A stretch of DNA of 64,000 nt from contig NZ_AP019307.1 of NCBI RefSeq assembly GCF_003945325.1, forward strand, positions 2,108,001 to 2,172,000. Direction: 5' to 3'. Under the pieces are notes generated by a model. The model had not been told where the DNA came from, did no database searches, and saw only the letters and a program-made list of their open reading frames with translations. The stretch is from Nocardioides baekrokdamisoli (GTDB lineage: Bacteria; Actinomycetota; Actinomycetes; Propionibacteriales; Nocardioidaceae). Shown here piece by piece: positions 54,208 through 64,000 of the stretch. Each line of letters starts with the position of its first letter. Position 1 is the stretch's first letter. Position numbers and translations under genes: made by a program.

Positions 54208-54299
54208 GAGCGATGTCGATTCGATCGCTGGCCGCACGCGTACGCGCGCAGGTCGAGGCTCAGCGCAAGACCCTCGACCTCCGGGCGGTGTCGCGATGA
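54204..54299 (+). CDS. 31-residue small ORF nested between nuoC and nuoD
   Basis: Reads [20 protein letters not shown] followed by [11 protein letters not shown], a very basic, probably helical peptide. It begins with an ATG that overlaps the nuoC stop (ATGA, 54204) and ends with a TGA that overlaps the nuoD ATG (54296), the same four-base coupling used by nearly all genes here. GGAGG lies at 54191-54195, eight bases before the ATG, an ordinary ribosome-binding site, whereas nuoD has no good site of its own. No known complex I subunit matches. It could be a real small protein or a spacer read to carry ribosomes to nuoD. Confidence 0.6.
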   Translation: MRAMSIRSLAARVRAQVEAQRKTLDLRAVSR

Positions 54300-55603
54300 C
54301 GGCGAAGCCCACCCGTGCGTACACGGTCACCGGTCAGGACTGGACCGATCTGGCCGACGACATCCGTGAGCACCATGACGAGCGGATCGTGGTCAACATG
54401 GGTCCGCAGCACCCGTCGACCCACGGCGTGCTGCGGCTCATCCTCGAACTCGAGGGCGAGTCGGTCATCAAGGCGCAGGCGGGCATCGGCTACCTGCACA
54501 CCGGCATCGAGAAGAACCTCGAGTACCGCACCTGGACCCAGGGCACCACCTTCGTCACCCGGATGGACTATCTGAGCCCGTTCTTCAACGAGCAGGCGTA
54601 CGTGATGGGCGTCGAGCGTCTCCTCGACATCGAGGATCAGATCCCGGAGAAGGCGCAGGTCATGCGGGTGCTCCTGATGGAGCTCAACCGGATCTCGAGC
54701 CACCTGGTCTGCATCGCCACCGGTGGCATGGAGATCGGTGCGCTGACCGTGATGACGATCGGGTTCCGCGAGCGCGAACTCGTCCTCGACCTGTTCGAGT
54801 TGATCACCGGCCTGCGGATGAACCACGCGTTCATCCGCCCCGGGGGCGTCGCGCAGGACCTCCCCGACGGAGCCCTCAAGGAGATCAAGGACTTCGTCAA
54901 ACTCTTCCGTACGCGGCTCCCCGAGTACGCGGCGCTCTGCAACGCGAACCCGATCTTCAAGGGCCGGCTCGAGGGCATCGGCCACCTCGACCTCGAGGGC
55001 TGTCTGGCGCTGGGCCTCACCGGCCCGATCCTGCGGTCGACCGGGTACGCCTGGGACCTGCGCAAGACCCAGCCCTACAGCGGGTACGAGGACTACGACT
55101 TCGACGTCATCACCTGGGACACCGCCGACTCGTACGGACGGTTCCGGGTGCGTCTGGCCGAGATGGAGGAGTCGCTGCGGATCGTGGAGCAGTGCGTACG
55201 CCGGCTCGAACGGCTGGACGGCGCACCGGTGATGGTGGCGGACAAGAAGATCGCCTGGCCCTCGCAGCTCTCGGTCGGCACCGACGGCCTGGGCAACTCG
55301 CTCGACCACATCCGACACATCATGGGTGAGTCGATGGAGGCGCTGATCCACCACTTCAAACTCGTCACCGAGGGCTTCCAGGTGCCGGCCGGGCAGGTCT
55401 ACTCCGCCGTCGAGTCACCTCGTGGGGAGCTCGGCGCACACGTCGTCTCCGACGGCGGCAACAAGCCGTACCGCGTCCACTTCCGTGACCCGAGCTTCAC
55501 CAATCTGCAGGCCACCTCGGTGATGTCCGAGGGCGGGATGGTCGCCGATGTGATCGTCGCGATTGCCTCCATCGATCCCGTCATGGGAGGAGTCGACCGA
55601 TGA
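54296..55603 (+). CDS. nuoD: NADH-quinone oxidoreductase subunit D
   Basis: 49-kDa subunit with the quinone-binding cavity. The 435-residue protein contains [60 protein letters not shown] and the C-terminal [20 protein letters not shown] followed by [10 protein letters not shown]. Conserved quinone-site His in HPSTHGVL and Tyr are present. No good ribosome-binding site of its own; initiation probably depends on coupling from the small ORF. Confidence 0.96.
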   Translation: MTAKPTRAYTVTGQDWTDLADDIREHHDERIVVNMGPQHPSTHGVLRLILELEGESVIKAQAGIGYLHTGIEKNLEYRTWTQGTTFVTRMDYLSPFFNEQAYVMGVERLLDIEDQIPEKAQVMRVLLMELNRISSHLVCIATGGMEIGALTVMTIGFRERELVLDLFELITGLRMNHAFIRPGGVAQDLPDGALKEIKDFVKLFRTRLPEYAALCNANPIFKGRLEGIGHLDLEGCLALGLTGPILRSTGYAWDLRKTQPYSGYEDYDFDVITWDTADSYGRFRVRLAEMEESLRIVEQCVRRLERLDGAPVMVADKKIAWPSQLSVGTDGLGNSLDHIRHIMGESMEALIHHFKLVTEGFQVPAGQVYSAVESPRGELGAHVVSDGGNKPYRVHFRDPSFTNLQATSVMSEGGMVADVIVAIASIDPVMGGVDR

Positions 55604-56223
55604 TCACCGACAAGACCCGCGATGAGCTGCGTGAGATCGCGGCCCGCTACCCCGAGGGCCGCTCCGGCCTGCTGCCGATGCTGCACCTGCTGCAGTCGGT
55701 GCAGGGTCACATCACCCAGGCCGGCCTGGAGGAGTGCGCTGCGGTGCTCGACCTGACCACGGCCGAGGTGGCCGCAGTGGCGACCTTCTACTCGATGTAC
55801 AAGACCAAGCCGGTCGGCGACCACCTCGTCGGCGTCTGCACCAACACCCTGTGCGCGGTCATGGGTGGCGACCTCATCTACGAACGGCTGCAGCACCATC
55901 TGGGTGGGAACGAATCGGCCGATGGCGCGATCACGCTCGAGCACGTCGAGTGCAACGCGGGCTGCGACTACGCGCCGGTCGTGATGGTCAACTGGGAGTT
56001 CTTCGACAACCAGACTCCGGACAGTGCCGTCGAACTCGTCGACAACCTCCGCGCAGGCCACACCGTGACTTCCCCGCGCGGCGCTGAAATCACCTGCTGG
56101 CGCGACGTGGAGCGCGTACTCGCCGGGTTCGAGGACGGCCGCGCCGACGAAGGCCCCTCGGCTGGCACAGCCTCGCTCGTCGGTCTGCGCAAGGCCGCCG
56201 CACTCGAGGAGGAGGCCGGATGA
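55600..56223 (+). CDS. nuoE: NADH-quinone oxidoreductase subunit E
   Basis: 24-kDa subunit with a [2Fe-2S] cluster (N1a). The 207-residue thioredoxin-like protein has the ligands in [14 protein letters not shown] and [18 protein letters not shown] (C-x4-C and C-x3-C). [20 protein letters not shown] is typical. The C-terminal ~35 residues ([20 protein letters not shown]) are a low-complexity extension. Overlaps nuoD and nuoF by four bases each. Confidence 0.95.
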   Translation: MITDKTRDELREIAARYPEGRSGLLPMLHLLQSVQGHITQAGLEECAAVLDLTTAEVAAVATFYSMYKTKPVGDHLVGVCTNTLCAVMGGDLIYERLQHHLGGNESADGAITLEHVECNAGCDYAPVVMVNWEFFDNQTPDSAVELVDNLRAGHTVTSPRGAEITCWRDVERVLAGFEDGRADEGPSAGTASLVGLRKAAALEEEAG

Positions 56224-57500
56224 GCCAGTTGCTGCCCGTCCTCACCGAGAACTGGGATGTCGAGCGTTCCTGGACGCTGGAGGGCTACGGCCCGTACGCC
56301 GCGCTGGACCGCGCGCTCACCCTCGAGCAGGACGCGGTCATCGAGGAGGTCAAGGCCTCGGGCCTGCGTGGCCGTGGCGGCGCCGGCTTCTCCACCGGCA
56401 CGAAGTGGGGCTTCCTCCCGCCGTTGGGGGACTTGCCGCGCTATCTCGTCGTCAACGCCGACGAGTCCGAGCCGGGCACCTGCAAGGACATCCCGCTGCT
56501 GATGGCCTCCCCGCACACGCTGATCGAGGGCATCGCGATCTCCTCGTACGCGATCCGCTCGCACTCCGCGTTCATCTATCTGCGCGGCGAGGTCGTGCAC
56601 GTCTACCGCCGCCTGCTGGCCGCCGTGCGCGAGGCGTACGCGGCCGGCCACCTCGGCAAGGACATCCACGGGTCCGGGTACGACCTCGACGTCATCGTCC
56701 ACGCCGGCGCCGGTGCGTACATCTGCGGCGAGGAGACAGCGCTGCTCGACTCGTTGGAGGGTCGCCGCGGTCAACCCCGACTGCGTCCGCCGTTCCCTGC
56801 CGTCGCCGGCCTGTACGCCTGCCCGACGGTCGTCAACAACGTCGAGTCGATCGCCGCTGTGCCGGCGATCATCGGCCACGGACCCGGCTGGTTCGACAGC
56901 CTCGGCACCGAGACCTCGAAGGGTGTCGGGATCTTCTCGCTCTCCGGCCACGTGAAGGAGCCGGGTCAGTACGAGGCTCCCCTGGGCATCACCCTGCGCG
57001 AGCTGATCGACTTCGCCGGAGGCATGCGCGAGGGCCACACGCTCAAGTTCTGGACGCCGGGTGGTTCTTCGACGCCGTTGTTCACTGCTGCTGAGCTCGA
57101 TGTCCCGCTCGACTTCGAATCGGTCGCCAAGGCGGGCTCCATGCTCGGCACCCGCGCCCTGCAGATCTTCGACGACAGCGTCTGTGTTGTCCGGGCGGTG
57201 CTCCGCTGGACCGAGTTCTACGAGCACGAGTCGTGCGGCAAGTGCACCCCGTGCCGCGAGGGCACGTACTGGCTCAAGCAGGTGCTCGCACGGCTGGAGA
57301 AAGGCGACGGCACGGCCGAGGACCTCGACCTGCTGCTCGACCAGTGCGACAACATCGCGGGGAAGTCGTTCTGTGCGCTCGGTGATGGCGCGACCGCGCC
57401 GATCATCTCCTCGGTCACCCTGTTCCGCGACGAGTACATCGCGCATTTCGAGCATGGTGGCTGCCCGTTCGACCGCGAAGCGAGCGTGGCCTGGTCATGA
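56220..57500 (+). CDS. nuoF: NADH-quinone oxidoreductase subunit F
   Basis: 51-kDa subunit where NADH is oxidised. The 426-residue protein has the NADH site GLRGRGGAGFSTGTKWGFLP, the FMN site VHAGAGAYICGEETALLDSL with EGRRGQPRLRPPFPAVAGLY, and the [4Fe-4S] N3 ligands ESCGKCTPCREGTYWL plus the distant Cys in GKSFCALGDGATAP. Coupled by ATGA on both sides. Confidence 0.97.
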   Translation: MSQLLPVLTENWDVERSWTLEGYGPYAALDRALTLEQDAVIEEVKASGLRGRGGAGFSTGTKWGFLPPLGDLPRYLVVNADESEPGTCKDIPLLMASPHTLIEGIAISSYAIRSHSAFIYLRGEVVHVYRRLLAAVREAYAAGHLGKDIHGSGYDLDVIVHAGAGAYICGEETALLDSLEGRRGQPRLRPPFPAVAGLYACPTVVNNVESIAAVPAIIGHGPGWFDSLGTETSKGVGIFSLSGHVKEPGQYEAPLGITLRELIDFAGGMREGHTLKFWTPGGSSTPLFTAAELDVPLDFESVAKAGSMLGTRALQIFDDSVCVVRAVLRWTEFYEHESCGKCTPCREGTYWLKQVLARLEKGDGTAEDLDLLLDQCDNIAGKSFCALGDGATAPIISSVTLFRDEYIAHFEHGGCPFDREASVAWS

Positions 57501-59293
57501 GCAACGTTTCTGAAGAGCGCAGTGTGACGCTCACCATCGACGGCCGCGAGGTCACCGTGCCCGAAGGCACCCTGATCATCCGGGCGGCCGAGCAACTCGG
57601 CATCGACATCCCGCGCTTCTGCGACCACGAACTACTCAAGCCCGCAGGTGCCTGCCGTCAGTGTCTTGTCGACATCCCGGATGCGGGCAACGGGCGCGGC
57701 TTCCCCAAGCCGCAGGCGTCCTGCACCATTCCTGTCGCGGCCGGCATGGTCGTCGAGACCGCGTCGCCGAGTGCCGCCAAGGCGCAGGCCGGGGTGATGG
57801 AGTTCCTGCTGATCAACCACCCGCTCGACTGCCCGGTGTGCGACAAGGGCGGCGAATGCCCCCTGCAGAACCAGGCGATGAGTCACGGCGCCGGGGAGAC
57901 CCGCTTCGACGGGGTGAAGCGGACGTACGAGAAGCCGATCCCGGTCTCGGACACGATCCTGCTCGACCGTGAGCGGTGCGTCCTCTGCCAGCGGTGTACG
58001 CGCTTCGCCGAGGAGATCGCCGACGACCCGCGCCTGGTCCTGATCGAGCGCGGTGCCCGTCAGCAGGTCGGCACGGTCGACGGGGAGCCGTTCGACTCCC
58101 CGTACTCGGGCAACATCATCGATCTGTGCCCGGTCGGGGCCCTGACCAGCACGGACTATCGATTCCGCGCCCGACCGTTCGACCTGGTCTCCAGTGACTC
58201 GATCGCCGAACACGACGCCTGCGGTGCCGCCATCCGTGTCGACCACCGCCGCGGCAAGGTGATGCGGCGGGTTCCTCGCGAGGACGCCGAGGTGAACCAG
58301 CAGTGGATCACCGACCGCGACCGCTTCGAGTTCCGCTACCTCACCCGGGATCGGGTGAAGATGCCGCTCATCCGTGAGAACGGCGCACTGCGGGTGGCCT
58401 CGTGGCCCGAGGCTCTCGGGCTCGCGGCTGGCGGCCTCGCCGCTGGGCCGACCGCTGTCCTCACCGGCGGCCGCGTGACCCTCGAGGACGCGCGAGCGTA
58501 CGCCACCTTCGCTCGCGAGACGCTCGGCACCGAGGACATCGACTTCCGCGACACCGCGACGCCTGAGGAGACCGCGTTCCTGCACCAGCACGTACGCGGT
58601 GCCGAACTGGTGACGTACTCCGACCTGATGGCCGCCGATGTCATCGAACTCGTCGGTCTGGACCCGAGGGCCGAGGCGGGGACGATCGACCTCTGGCTGA
58701 TTCAGGCTCAGAGGGCCGGCGCCTCGATCTTCCGAACGTTCGGACGACCGCCCGCCGACCATCCGAACGTTCGGAAGATCGGCGGCGACCGCCCTCTCAC
58801 CAGCCGGTCGGTGATCTTGGTGGGGCGTGATGCGGCGGCGACACCCGGACTCCTCGACGAGGCCGTCGCGGCTGCCGCCAACGCGAGCGCACAACTCGCC
58901 TGGGTCCCGCGCCGTGCAGGTGATCGGGGCGCGGTCGAGGCCGGCTGCTTCCCCTTGCCCGGGGGCCGGGACGTCGACGAGATCGTCCGTGCCGCGACGA
59001 TCGGCCAACTCCGGGGTCTGGTCCTCGGCCGCGTCGACGCGACTTCCGAACTGATCGATGCGGCCACCCGTACGTTCACGGTCTCGCTGGAGACGAACCG
59101 CACGGACCTCGCCAAGGTCGCGGACGTCGTGCTGCCGATCGCAGCTCCCGCGGAGAAGGCCGGCACCTTCGTCACCTGGGAAGGCCGCGAGCGTCCGTTC
59201 GACAGGGTCTTCGACGCAGGTGCGTACACCGACGTGCGGGTGCTCGCCGAGCTGGCCAAACGGATCGAAACCGCCAAGGCGGTGAGCGCATGA
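57497..59293 (+). CDS. nuoG: NADH-quinone oxidoreductase subunit G, compact form with palindromic insert
   Basis: 75-kDa iron-sulfur subunit. Residues 1-~220 have all expected ligands: [20 protein letters not shown] ([2Fe-2S] N1b), [20 protein letters not shown] (His-Cys N5) and [20 protein letters not shown] (N4). The rest is the molybdopterin-oxidoreductase-like domain. At 598 residues it is well below the usual size of actinobacterial NuoG (over 750), so this domain is trimmed, though the late motif [20 protein letters not shown] survives. Residues 410-429 (IFRTFGRP ... HPNVRKI) come from a 57-bp palindromic element. Confidence 0.93.
   Translation: MSNVSEERSVTLTIDGREVTVPEGTLIIRAAEQLGIDIPRFCDHELLKPAGACRQCLVDIPDAGNGRGFPKPQASCTIPVAAGMVVETASPSAAKAQAGVMEFLLINHPLDCPVCDKGGECPLQNQAMSHGAGETRFDGVKRTYEKPIPVSDTILLDRERCVLCQRCTRFAEEIADDPRLVLIERGARQQVGTVDGEPFDSPYSGNIIDLCPVGALTSTDYRFRARPFDLVSSDSIAEHDACGAAIRVDHRRGKVMRRVPREDAEVNQQWITDRDRFEFRYLTRDRVKMPLIRENGALRVASWPEALGLAAGGLAAGPTAVLTGGRVTLEDARAYATFARETLGTEDIDFRDTATPEETAFLHQHVRGAELVTYSDLMAADVIELVGLDPRAEAGTIDLWLIQAQRAGASIFRTFGRPPADHPNVRKIGGDRPLTSRSVILVGRDAAATPGLLDEAVAAAANASAQLAWVPRRAGDRGAVEAGCFPLPGGRDVDEIVRAATIGQLRGLVLGRVDATSELIDAATRTFTVSLETNRTDLAKVADVVLPIAAPAEKAGTFVTWEGRERPFDRVFDAGAYTDVRVLAELAKRIETAKAVSA
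58725..58781. repeat. 57-bp double-palindrome element inside nuoG
   Basis: Arms 58725-58746 and 58760-58781 are 22 bp each with a 13-base spacer, exactly the layout found in menD. Each arm contains TCCGAACGTTCGGA (58731-58744 and 58762-58775), centres 31 bp apart; the outer CGATCTTCC and GGAAGATCG ends agree with the menD copy. Three or four arm positions have diverged (inner ends ACG and CAT instead of AAG and CTT). It is in frame here but read in a different codon phase from the menD copy. Confidence 0.9.
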
Positions 59294-60543
59294 TCCCCAG
59301 CGCATCAACCATCCACGACCCCGCCTGGGTGATCACGATCAAGATGTTCCTCGTCTTCGGCATCCTGGTGCTGCTGACGCTGTTCAACATCTGGTGGGAG
59401 CGTCGCGTCGTGGCGCGGATGCAGCACAGGATCGGCCCCAACATGCACGGTCCGTTCGGCCTCCTGCAGAGCCTCGCCGACGGCGTGAAGCTGGCGCTGA
59501 AGGAGGACCTCACACCCAGCAGGGCGGATGTCGTCGTCTTCACGATCGCGCCGGTCCTGGCTGTCGTCCCCGCGTTCCTGGCGTTCTCGGTGATCCCGAT
59601 GGGCCCGGTCGTACGCATCCCGTGGACCCAGACGTACACGGCGCTTCAACTCGCCGATCTGCCGGTCGGGGTCCTCTTCGTGATGGCACTCGGCAGCCTC
59701 GGGATCTACGGCATCGTTCTGGGCGGCTGGGCCTCGGGGAGTACGTATTCACTGCTCGGCGCCCTGCGCTCGAGCGCCCAGATGATCTCGTACGAGGTCT
59801 CGATGGGGCTGGCTCTGGTCGCCGTGTTCGTCTACTCCGGCAGCCTCTCGACGAGCGACATCGTCCTCGCGCAGGCGCACTGGTGGAACGGTGTCGTGCT
59901 CCTGCCGAGTTTCGTCATCTATGTGCTGTCGATGATCGGTGAGACGAACCGGGCGCCGTTCGACCTCCCCGAGGCGGAGGGCGAGCTCGTCGGCGGTTTC
60001 CACACCGAGTACTCGAGCCTGCGCTTCGCACTCTTCTTCCTCGCGGAGTACATCAACATGGCCACGGTGTCAGCGCTGGCGACGACGTTGTTCCTCGGCG
60101 GCTGGCACGGGCCGATCGAGTCGGGCGCCTGGCCGGTGTTGTGGTTCTTCGTGAAGGTGTTCGCCTTCATCTGGTTCTTCATCTGGCTGCGCGGGACGCT
60201 GCCGCGGCTGCGCTACGACCAGTTCATGGCGCTCGGCTGGAAGATCCTGCTCCCCGCCTCCCTGGTCTGGATCGGGGCGGTGTCGATCGCCCGGATGGCG
60301 GCGCTCAAGAACGGGATCGATGAGCGGCCATGGCTTGCGCTCGCGGGAGGTGTCGTCACCCTCGCGATCGTCTGGGTCATGCTGTCCAAGCGCGAGAAGG
60401 CGGCGATTGCCTCGCCTGCGCAGCACGCGTTCCCGACACCGGAGCTGCCGGCGGGCGGTGTCGTACGCGGTGCCGCAAAGCCGCTGACCTTCCCGACGAT
60501 CGGTCGACCAGCGGCCCTTGAGACCAAGGAGGTCGACGCATGA
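59290..60543 (+). CDS. nuoH: NADH-quinone oxidoreductase subunit H
   Basis: ND1-like membrane subunit at the base of the quinone site. The 417-residue protein has about eight helices. Conserved loops are [60 protein letters not shown] and [20 protein letters not shown]. The C-terminal ~55 residues after the last helix are a cytosolic tail. Four-base overlaps with nuoG and nuoI. Confidence 0.97.
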   Translation: MIPSASTIHDPAWVITIKMFLVFGILVLLTLFNIWWERRVVARMQHRIGPNMHGPFGLLQSLADGVKLALKEDLTPSRADVVVFTIAPVLAVVPAFLAFSVIPMGPVVRIPWTQTYTALQLADLPVGVLFVMALGSLGIYGIVLGGWASGSTYSLLGALRSSAQMISYEVSMGLALVAVFVYSGSLSTSDIVLAQAHWWNGVVLLPSFVIYVLSMIGETNRAPFDLPEAEGELVGGFHTEYSSLRFALFFLAEYINMATVSALATTLFLGGWHGPIESGAWPVLWFFVKVFAFIWFFIWLRGTLPRLRYDQFMALGWKILLPASLVWIGAVSIARMAALKNGIDERPWLALAGGVVTLAIVWVMLSKREKAAIASPAQHAFPTPELPAGGVVRGAAKPLTFPTIGRPAALETKEVDA

Positions 60544-61052
60544 GCGCCAAGGACGCGATTGCGGGGTTCGGCGTCACCTTCCGGACCCAGTTCAAGAAGC
60601 CGGTCACCGAGCAATACCCGAAGCAGAAGGAACCGACGGCTCCGCGCTTCCATGGCCGCCACCAGTTGAACCGTCATCCCGACGGCCTGGAGAAGTGCGT
60701 CGGCTGCGAACTCTGCGCCTGGGCCTGCCCCGCGGACGCGATCTACGTCGAGGGCGCCGACAACACCGAGGCGGAGCGTTACAGCCCCGGCGAGCGCTAC
60801 GGCAGCGTCTATCAGATCAACTACCTGCGCTGCATCCTGTGTGGGTTGTGCGTCGAGGCCTGCCCGACCCGCGCGCTGACGATGACCAACGAGTACGAGT
60901 TGGCCGACGACAACCGTCGCGACCTGATCTGGGAGAAGAGCGACCTGCTCGCGCCGCTGCTGGAGGGCATGGTCGAGCCGCCGCACGCCATGTTGTTGGG
61001 GGAGTCCGAGCAGGACTACTACGCCCCGCCGACGAATGGGGAGGACGCATGA
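60540..61052 (+). CDS. nuoI: NADH-quinone oxidoreductase subunit I
   Basis: 23-kDa ferredoxin-like subunit with clusters N6a and N6b. The 170-residue protein shows both complete 4Fe motifs, [20 protein letters not shown] and [36 protein letters not shown] precedes the first and [20 protein letters not shown] is the N-terminal membrane-contact region. Overlaps nuoH and nuoJ by ATGA. Confidence 0.97.
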   Translation: MSAKDAIAGFGVTFRTQFKKPVTEQYPKQKEPTAPRFHGRHQLNRHPDGLEKCVGCELCAWACPADAIYVEGADNTEAERYSPGERYGSVYQINYLRCILCGLCVEACPTRALTMTNEYELADDNRRDLIWEKSDLLAPLLEGMVEPPHAMLLGESEQDYYAPPTNGEDA

Positions 61053-61735
61053 CCGCGTTCTGGTTCCTGGCCCCGGTCATCGTGGTCGCGGCGCTCGGGG
61101 TGCTGTTCGCCAAGCGTGCGGTCCACGCCGCCCTGTTGCTGGCGATCGTGATGATCGGCCTGGCGATGCTCTACGCGGCGCTGGATGCGCCGTTCCTCTT
61201 CGCCGTCCAGATCGTTGTCTACACCGGCGCGATCCTGATGCTGTTCCTCTTCGTGATCATGCTCGTCGGTGTCGACGTCGCCGACGACGTCCGCGAGCAG
61301 ATCGGCGGACACCGCGTCCTCACGGTCGTCTGCGGGGGAGCGCTCGCGGTGACGCTGGTCAGCGTGGTCGGCCAGGCCAGCCTCGGCACGGTGCGCGGCT
61401 TCGCGCCAGGCACCGCCGGCATCGCGCAGCTCGCCGACCTGCTGTTCAAGCCGTACGTCATCGCCTTCGAAGCCACCTCGGCACTGCTGATCACGGCGAC
61501 CATCGGTGCGATGGTCCTGGCCCACAAGGAAAGGCTGGTCCCCAAGCCGGGACAGCCGGACCTCGCGCGCCGTCGCCTCGCCGCGTACGCCGTCACCGGG
61601 ACGGGGCTGGGCCAGGCCCCCACGCCGGGCACGTACGCCACCGGCAACTCGGTCGACCTCCCCGCACTCCTCCCGGACGGCTCCAGGACCATTCCGGAAC
61701 TACCCGGCCACACGACGAAGGGAGACGGGTCGTGA
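61049..61735 (+). CDS. nuoJ: NADH-quinone oxidoreductase subunit J
   Basis: ND6-like membrane subunit. The 228-residue protein has five hydrophobic helices ([79 protein letters not shown] and [19 protein letters not shown]) and the family motif VYTGAIMxLF-like [17 protein letters not shown] polar C-terminal tail of ~55 residues follows. ATG 61049 overlaps nuoI. Confidence 0.95.
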   Translation: MTAFWFLAPVIVVAALGVLFAKRAVHAALLLAIVMIGLAMLYAALDAPFLFAVQIVVYTGAILMLFLFVIMLVGVDVADDVREQIGGHRVLTVVCGGALAVTLVSVVGQASLGTVRGFAPGTAGIAQLADLLFKPYVIAFEATSALLITATIGAMVLAHKERLVPKPGQPDLARRRLAAYAVTGTGLGQAPTPGTYATGNSVDLPALLPDGSRTIPELPGHTTKGDGS

Positions 61736-62025
61736 CCCCGTACGTCGTCCTCTCGGCGCTGCTGTTCAGCATCGGCGTCGTCGGCGTGCTCACCCGACGC
61801 AACGCGATCGTGGTGTTCATGTGCATCGAGCTGATGCTCAACGCCGGCAACCTCGCGTTGGTCGCGTTCAGCAAGCAGCACGGCAGCCTTGACGGCCAGG
61901 TCGGTGCGTTCTTCGTGATGGTGGTGGCTGCGGCCGAGGTCGTGGTCGGTCTCGCGATCATCATGCAGATCTTCCGCACCCGGAAGTCCGCCGACATCGA
62001 CGACGTCAGCGCACTCAAGTGGTGA
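61732..62025 (+). CDS. nuoK: NADH-quinone oxidoreductase subunit K
   Basis: ND4L-like subunit of 97 residues with three helices: [40 protein letters not shown] with the proton-channel Glu in CIELMLNA, and [20 protein letters not shown] with the second Glu. GTG start in a GTGA overlap with nuoJ. Confidence 0.96.
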   Translation: MTPYVVLSALLFSIGVVGVLTRRNAIVVFMCIELMLNAGNLALVAFSKQHGSLDGQVGAFFVMVVAAAEVVVGLAIIMQIFRTRKSADIDDVSALKW

Positions 62026-63866
62026 CGGCCGTTGTCGCAGTTCCGCTCGTGAGTGCGGTTCTCCTCCTGCTCGTCCCGCAACTGAAGCCCTTCGGTCACC
62101 TGATCGGCACCGCTGCGGCCGGGATCTCGTTCGCAATCGCCCTCATCCTGCTGGGGGAGGGGCAGCGTACGGAACACCTCGGCACGTGGTTCCACGCCGG
62201 TTCGGTGACTGTCGGAGCGGACCTGACGTACGACCATCTCAGCGCACTGTTCCTGCTGCTCATCACCGGAGTCGGTGGGCTGATCCACGTCTACTCGATC
62301 GGCTACATGGCCCACGACGAGCGGCGTACGCGCTTCTTCGCGTACCTCAATCTCTTCATCGCGGCGATGCTCACCTTGGTGCTGGCTGGCAACTACGTGG
62401 TGCTGTTCCTCGGCTGGGAAGGCGTCGGCCTGGCGTCGTATCTGTTGATCGGGTTCTGGCAGCACAAGCCGTCCGCGGCCGCCGCAGCGCTCAAGGCGTT
62501 CGTGATGAACCGGGTCGGCGACATCGGTCTGGCGCTGGCGATCGCGTTGATGTTCGCGAAGTTCGGGACGACCGACATCGGCCAGGTGGCGACTCACTTC
62601 GGTGGCTGGTTCAGCTACTCGCCGCTCGGGGATCAGCCCGACTGGTATCACCTCCCGATGAACTCGGGACTGGCCACCGCCCTCGGTCTCCTGCTCCTCC
62701 TCGCCGCCTGCGGCAAATCCGCCCAGGTCCCGCTGCAGGGCTGGCTCCTGGACGCGATGGAGGGTCCGACCCCGGTCTCGGCACTGATCCACGCGGCCAC
62801 GATGGTGACCGCGGGCGTCTACCTGATCGTGCGCAGCCACTTCATCTTCGACTTCAGCAGCACCGCGCGTACCGCCGTCATCGTGGTCGCCCTCGTCACC
62901 ATCCTCTGGGGCGCCGCGCTCGGCTGCGTGAAGGACGACATCAAGAAGGTGCTGGCCGGCTCCACGATGAGCCAGATCGGCTACATGATGCTGGCCGCCG
63001 GGATCGGCCCGGCCGGGTATCCGTTCGCGATCTTCCACCTGCTCACCCACGGCGCGTTCAAGGCGAACATGTTCCTCGGTGCCGGTTCGGTCATGCACGG
63101 CATGGGCGACGACGTGAACATGAAGCACTACGGCGCGATCCGCAAGGCGATGCCGGTCACCTTCGCCACCTTCGCCTTCGGCTACCTGGCGATCATCGGC
63201 GTCCCGCCGTTCTCGGGCTTCTTCTCCAAGGACAAGGTCCTCGAAGCCGCGTTCCACGAGCACTTCTGGATCGGTGCGGTCGCGACGGTCGGTGCCGCGG
63301 TGACGGCGTTCTACATGACCCGCCTGATGCTCCTGACCTTCTTCACCACTGAGCGCTGGGAGAAGGACATCCACCCGCACGAGTCCCCGAGGGTGATGAC
63401 CGTCCCGCTGATTGCGCTCGCCGCCCTCTCGGCCGCCGGCGGTCTGCTCGTCATCAACGACTGGATCGTGCACTTCCTCGAGCCGGTCGTCGGACACACG
63501 CCCGTCCCCGGTCCGGACACCGGCCAGTGGCTGATCTCGGGGGCTGCCCTGATCGCTGTCGTGAGCGGTGCCGGTCTGGCCTGGCGGTTGTTCGGTCGCC
63601 GCGAGATCGACCGTGGAGTGACGAGGTACGTACCCGTCCCGCACATCGAGGACATCATCGTCCCCGGCTTCAGCCAGGTGGCCACCATGACCCGCACCGT
63701 CGACACGTACGGCGTGGATGTCCTGGTCTCTGGTGGCCCGGTCGCGGTCGCTGCGCTCGCCGGTGAACTCAGGAAGGGCCAGAACGGCTACGTCAGGTCG
63801 TACGCCCTCACGATGCTGGTCGGGGTCCTGATCGTGACCCTCGCGGCTCTGGCGGTGCACTGGTGA
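62022..63866 (+). CDS. nuoL: NADH-quinone oxidoreductase subunit L
   Basis: ND5-like antiporter subunit of 614 residues with many helices. Motifs include [40 protein letters not shown] (key Glu), [39 protein letters not shown] with [18 protein letters not shown] (proton-channel Lys/His), and [20 protein letters not shown]. The lateral helix typical of NuoL follows the C-terminal half. GTG 62022 in a GTGA overlap with nuoK is preferred; a GTG one codon earlier is in frame. Confidence 0.96.
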   Translation: MTAVVAVPLVSAVLLLLVPQLKPFGHLIGTAAAGISFAIALILLGEGQRTEHLGTWFHAGSVTVGADLTYDHLSALFLLLITGVGGLIHVYSIGYMAHDERRTRFFAYLNLFIAAMLTLVLAGNYVVLFLGWEGVGLASYLLIGFWQHKPSAAAAALKAFVMNRVGDIGLALAIALMFAKFGTTDIGQVATHFGGWFSYSPLGDQPDWYHLPMNSGLATALGLLLLLAACGKSAQVPLQGWLLDAMEGPTPVSALIHAATMVTAGVYLIVRSHFIFDFSSTARTAVIVVALVTILWGAALGCVKDDIKKVLAGSTMSQIGYMMLAAGIGPAGYPFAIFHLLTHGAFKANMFLGAGSVMHGMGDDVNMKHYGAIRKAMPVTFATFAFGYLAIIGVPPFSGFFSKDKVLEAAFHEHFWIGAVATVGAAVTAFYMTRLMLLTFFTTERWEKDIHPHESPRVMTVPLIALAALSAAGGLLVINDWIVHFLEPVVGHTPVPGPDTGQWLISGAALIAVVSGAGLAWRLFGRREIDRGVTRYVPVPHIEDIIVPGFSQVATMTRTVDTYGVDVLVSGGPVAVAALAGELRKGQNGYVRSYALTMLVGVLIVTLAALAVHW

Positions 63867-64000
63867 ACGGGCAGTCAATGAACGCAGCCATCTGGATCCT
63901 CCCGCTGGTGCCGCTGCTCGGCAGCGGAGTCACCTTCCTCACCCGCAACCGCAGCGCTGCTCTTGGGTCGGCGCTGTTGACCCTCGCGGCAGGCATCGTC
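63863..64000 (+). CDS. nuoM: NADH-quinone oxidoreductase subunit M, 3'-truncated by the window edge
   Basis: Only about 46 codons are visible. The start is either GTG 63863, in the GTGA overlap habit of this operon, or ATG 63878, giving MNAAIWILPLVPLLGSGVTF followed by LTRNRSAALGSALLTLAAGI, a first hydrophobic helix typical of antiporter-type subunits. Identity as nuoM rests on its place after nuoL; the motifs lie beyond the window. Confidence 0.75.
   Translation, partial: MNGQSMNAAIWILPLVPLLGSGVTFLTRNRSAALGSALLTLAAGIV

Noticed and set aside
61593..63878. A 761-codon open frame antisense to nuoK-nuoL
   Set aside because: Long antisense frames are expected at this G+C content; the translation has no recognisable domain and lies opposite a conserved complex I gene. 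The same applies to the antisense frames at 411-1724, 7937-9568, 15672-17321 and 57632-59308.

Overview
The window is 64 kb of a very high-G+C chromosome with almost no spare DNA; no gap between genes exceeds about 230 bp. Gene content and order are those of an actinomycete. One block matches the panC-panD-coaX-lsr2-clpC-mutY-disA-radA region of Mycobacterium and Streptomyces. A second matches ppx-(isomerase)-proC-HTH-bS22-epimerase-acyltransferase-HAD-glutaredoxin-hemA-hemC-hemD-hemB-ccm-menA (the Rv0496 to Rv0534 order). The Rex, BldN-like sigma factor and heme neighbourhood is also found in Streptomyces. A Nocardioidaceae-type organism is plausible from composition and order, but that is inference. 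No rRNA, tRNA, CRISPR, prophage or transposase gene was seen. The window opens inside a DUF2520 gene and closes inside nuoM.

Layout. 1-5.6 kb: cofactor cluster (DUF2520, panC, panD, nadB, nadC, coaX) for pantothenate/CoA and NAD. 5.6-9.7 kb: lsr2, a membrane-bound LuxR-type regulator and clpC, whose upstream region carries a ClgR-like site and a SigR-type promoter. 9.8-14 kb: genome maintenance (mutY, disA, radA). 14-18.5 kb: accessory metabolism (methyltransferase, glyoxalase-like protein, hydroxyacid-oxoacid transhydrogenase-like dehydrogenase, thioesterase, a cysteine-rich protein). 18.5-28 kb: ppx, isomerase, ABC exporter, an unknown two-gene unit, proC, an AcuC-like deacetylase, a small HTH protein, bS22, an epimerase and an acyltransferase. 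28-30.6 kb: BldN-like ECF sigma factor with its probable anti-sigma partner, and a HAD phosphatase.

30.6-42.9 kb is a tightly coupled run: glutaredoxin-like protein, Rex, heme synthesis from glutamyl-tRNA to uroporphyrinogen III (hemA, hemC, cobA-hemD fusion, hemB, hemL), then System II cytochrome c maturation (TlpA, CcdA, ResB, CcsA). 42.9-52.1 kb holds menaquinone synthesis (menA, menE, menC, menD, menF, menG; menB is not here). 52.7-64 kb is the complex I operon nuoA to nuoM. A near-perfect Rex operator sits directly before nuoA, so the window links heme, cytochrome c, menaquinone and NADH dehydrogenase with their redox sensor.

Most unusual content: (1) a 57-bp double palindrome present twice, in frame inside menD and inside nuoG, read in different frames, resembling Rickettsia palindromic elements in behaviour; (2) two approximately 161-bp long inverted-repeat elements, one forming the 3' end of the DUF2520 gene and part of the panC ribosome-binding region, the other supplying the likely start of a methyltransferase; (3) a 31-codon ORF nested with 4-bp overlaps between nuoC and nuoD; (4) a LysM domain inside ResB; (5) a compact NuoG; (6) enrichment of CGTACG in all three codon frames.
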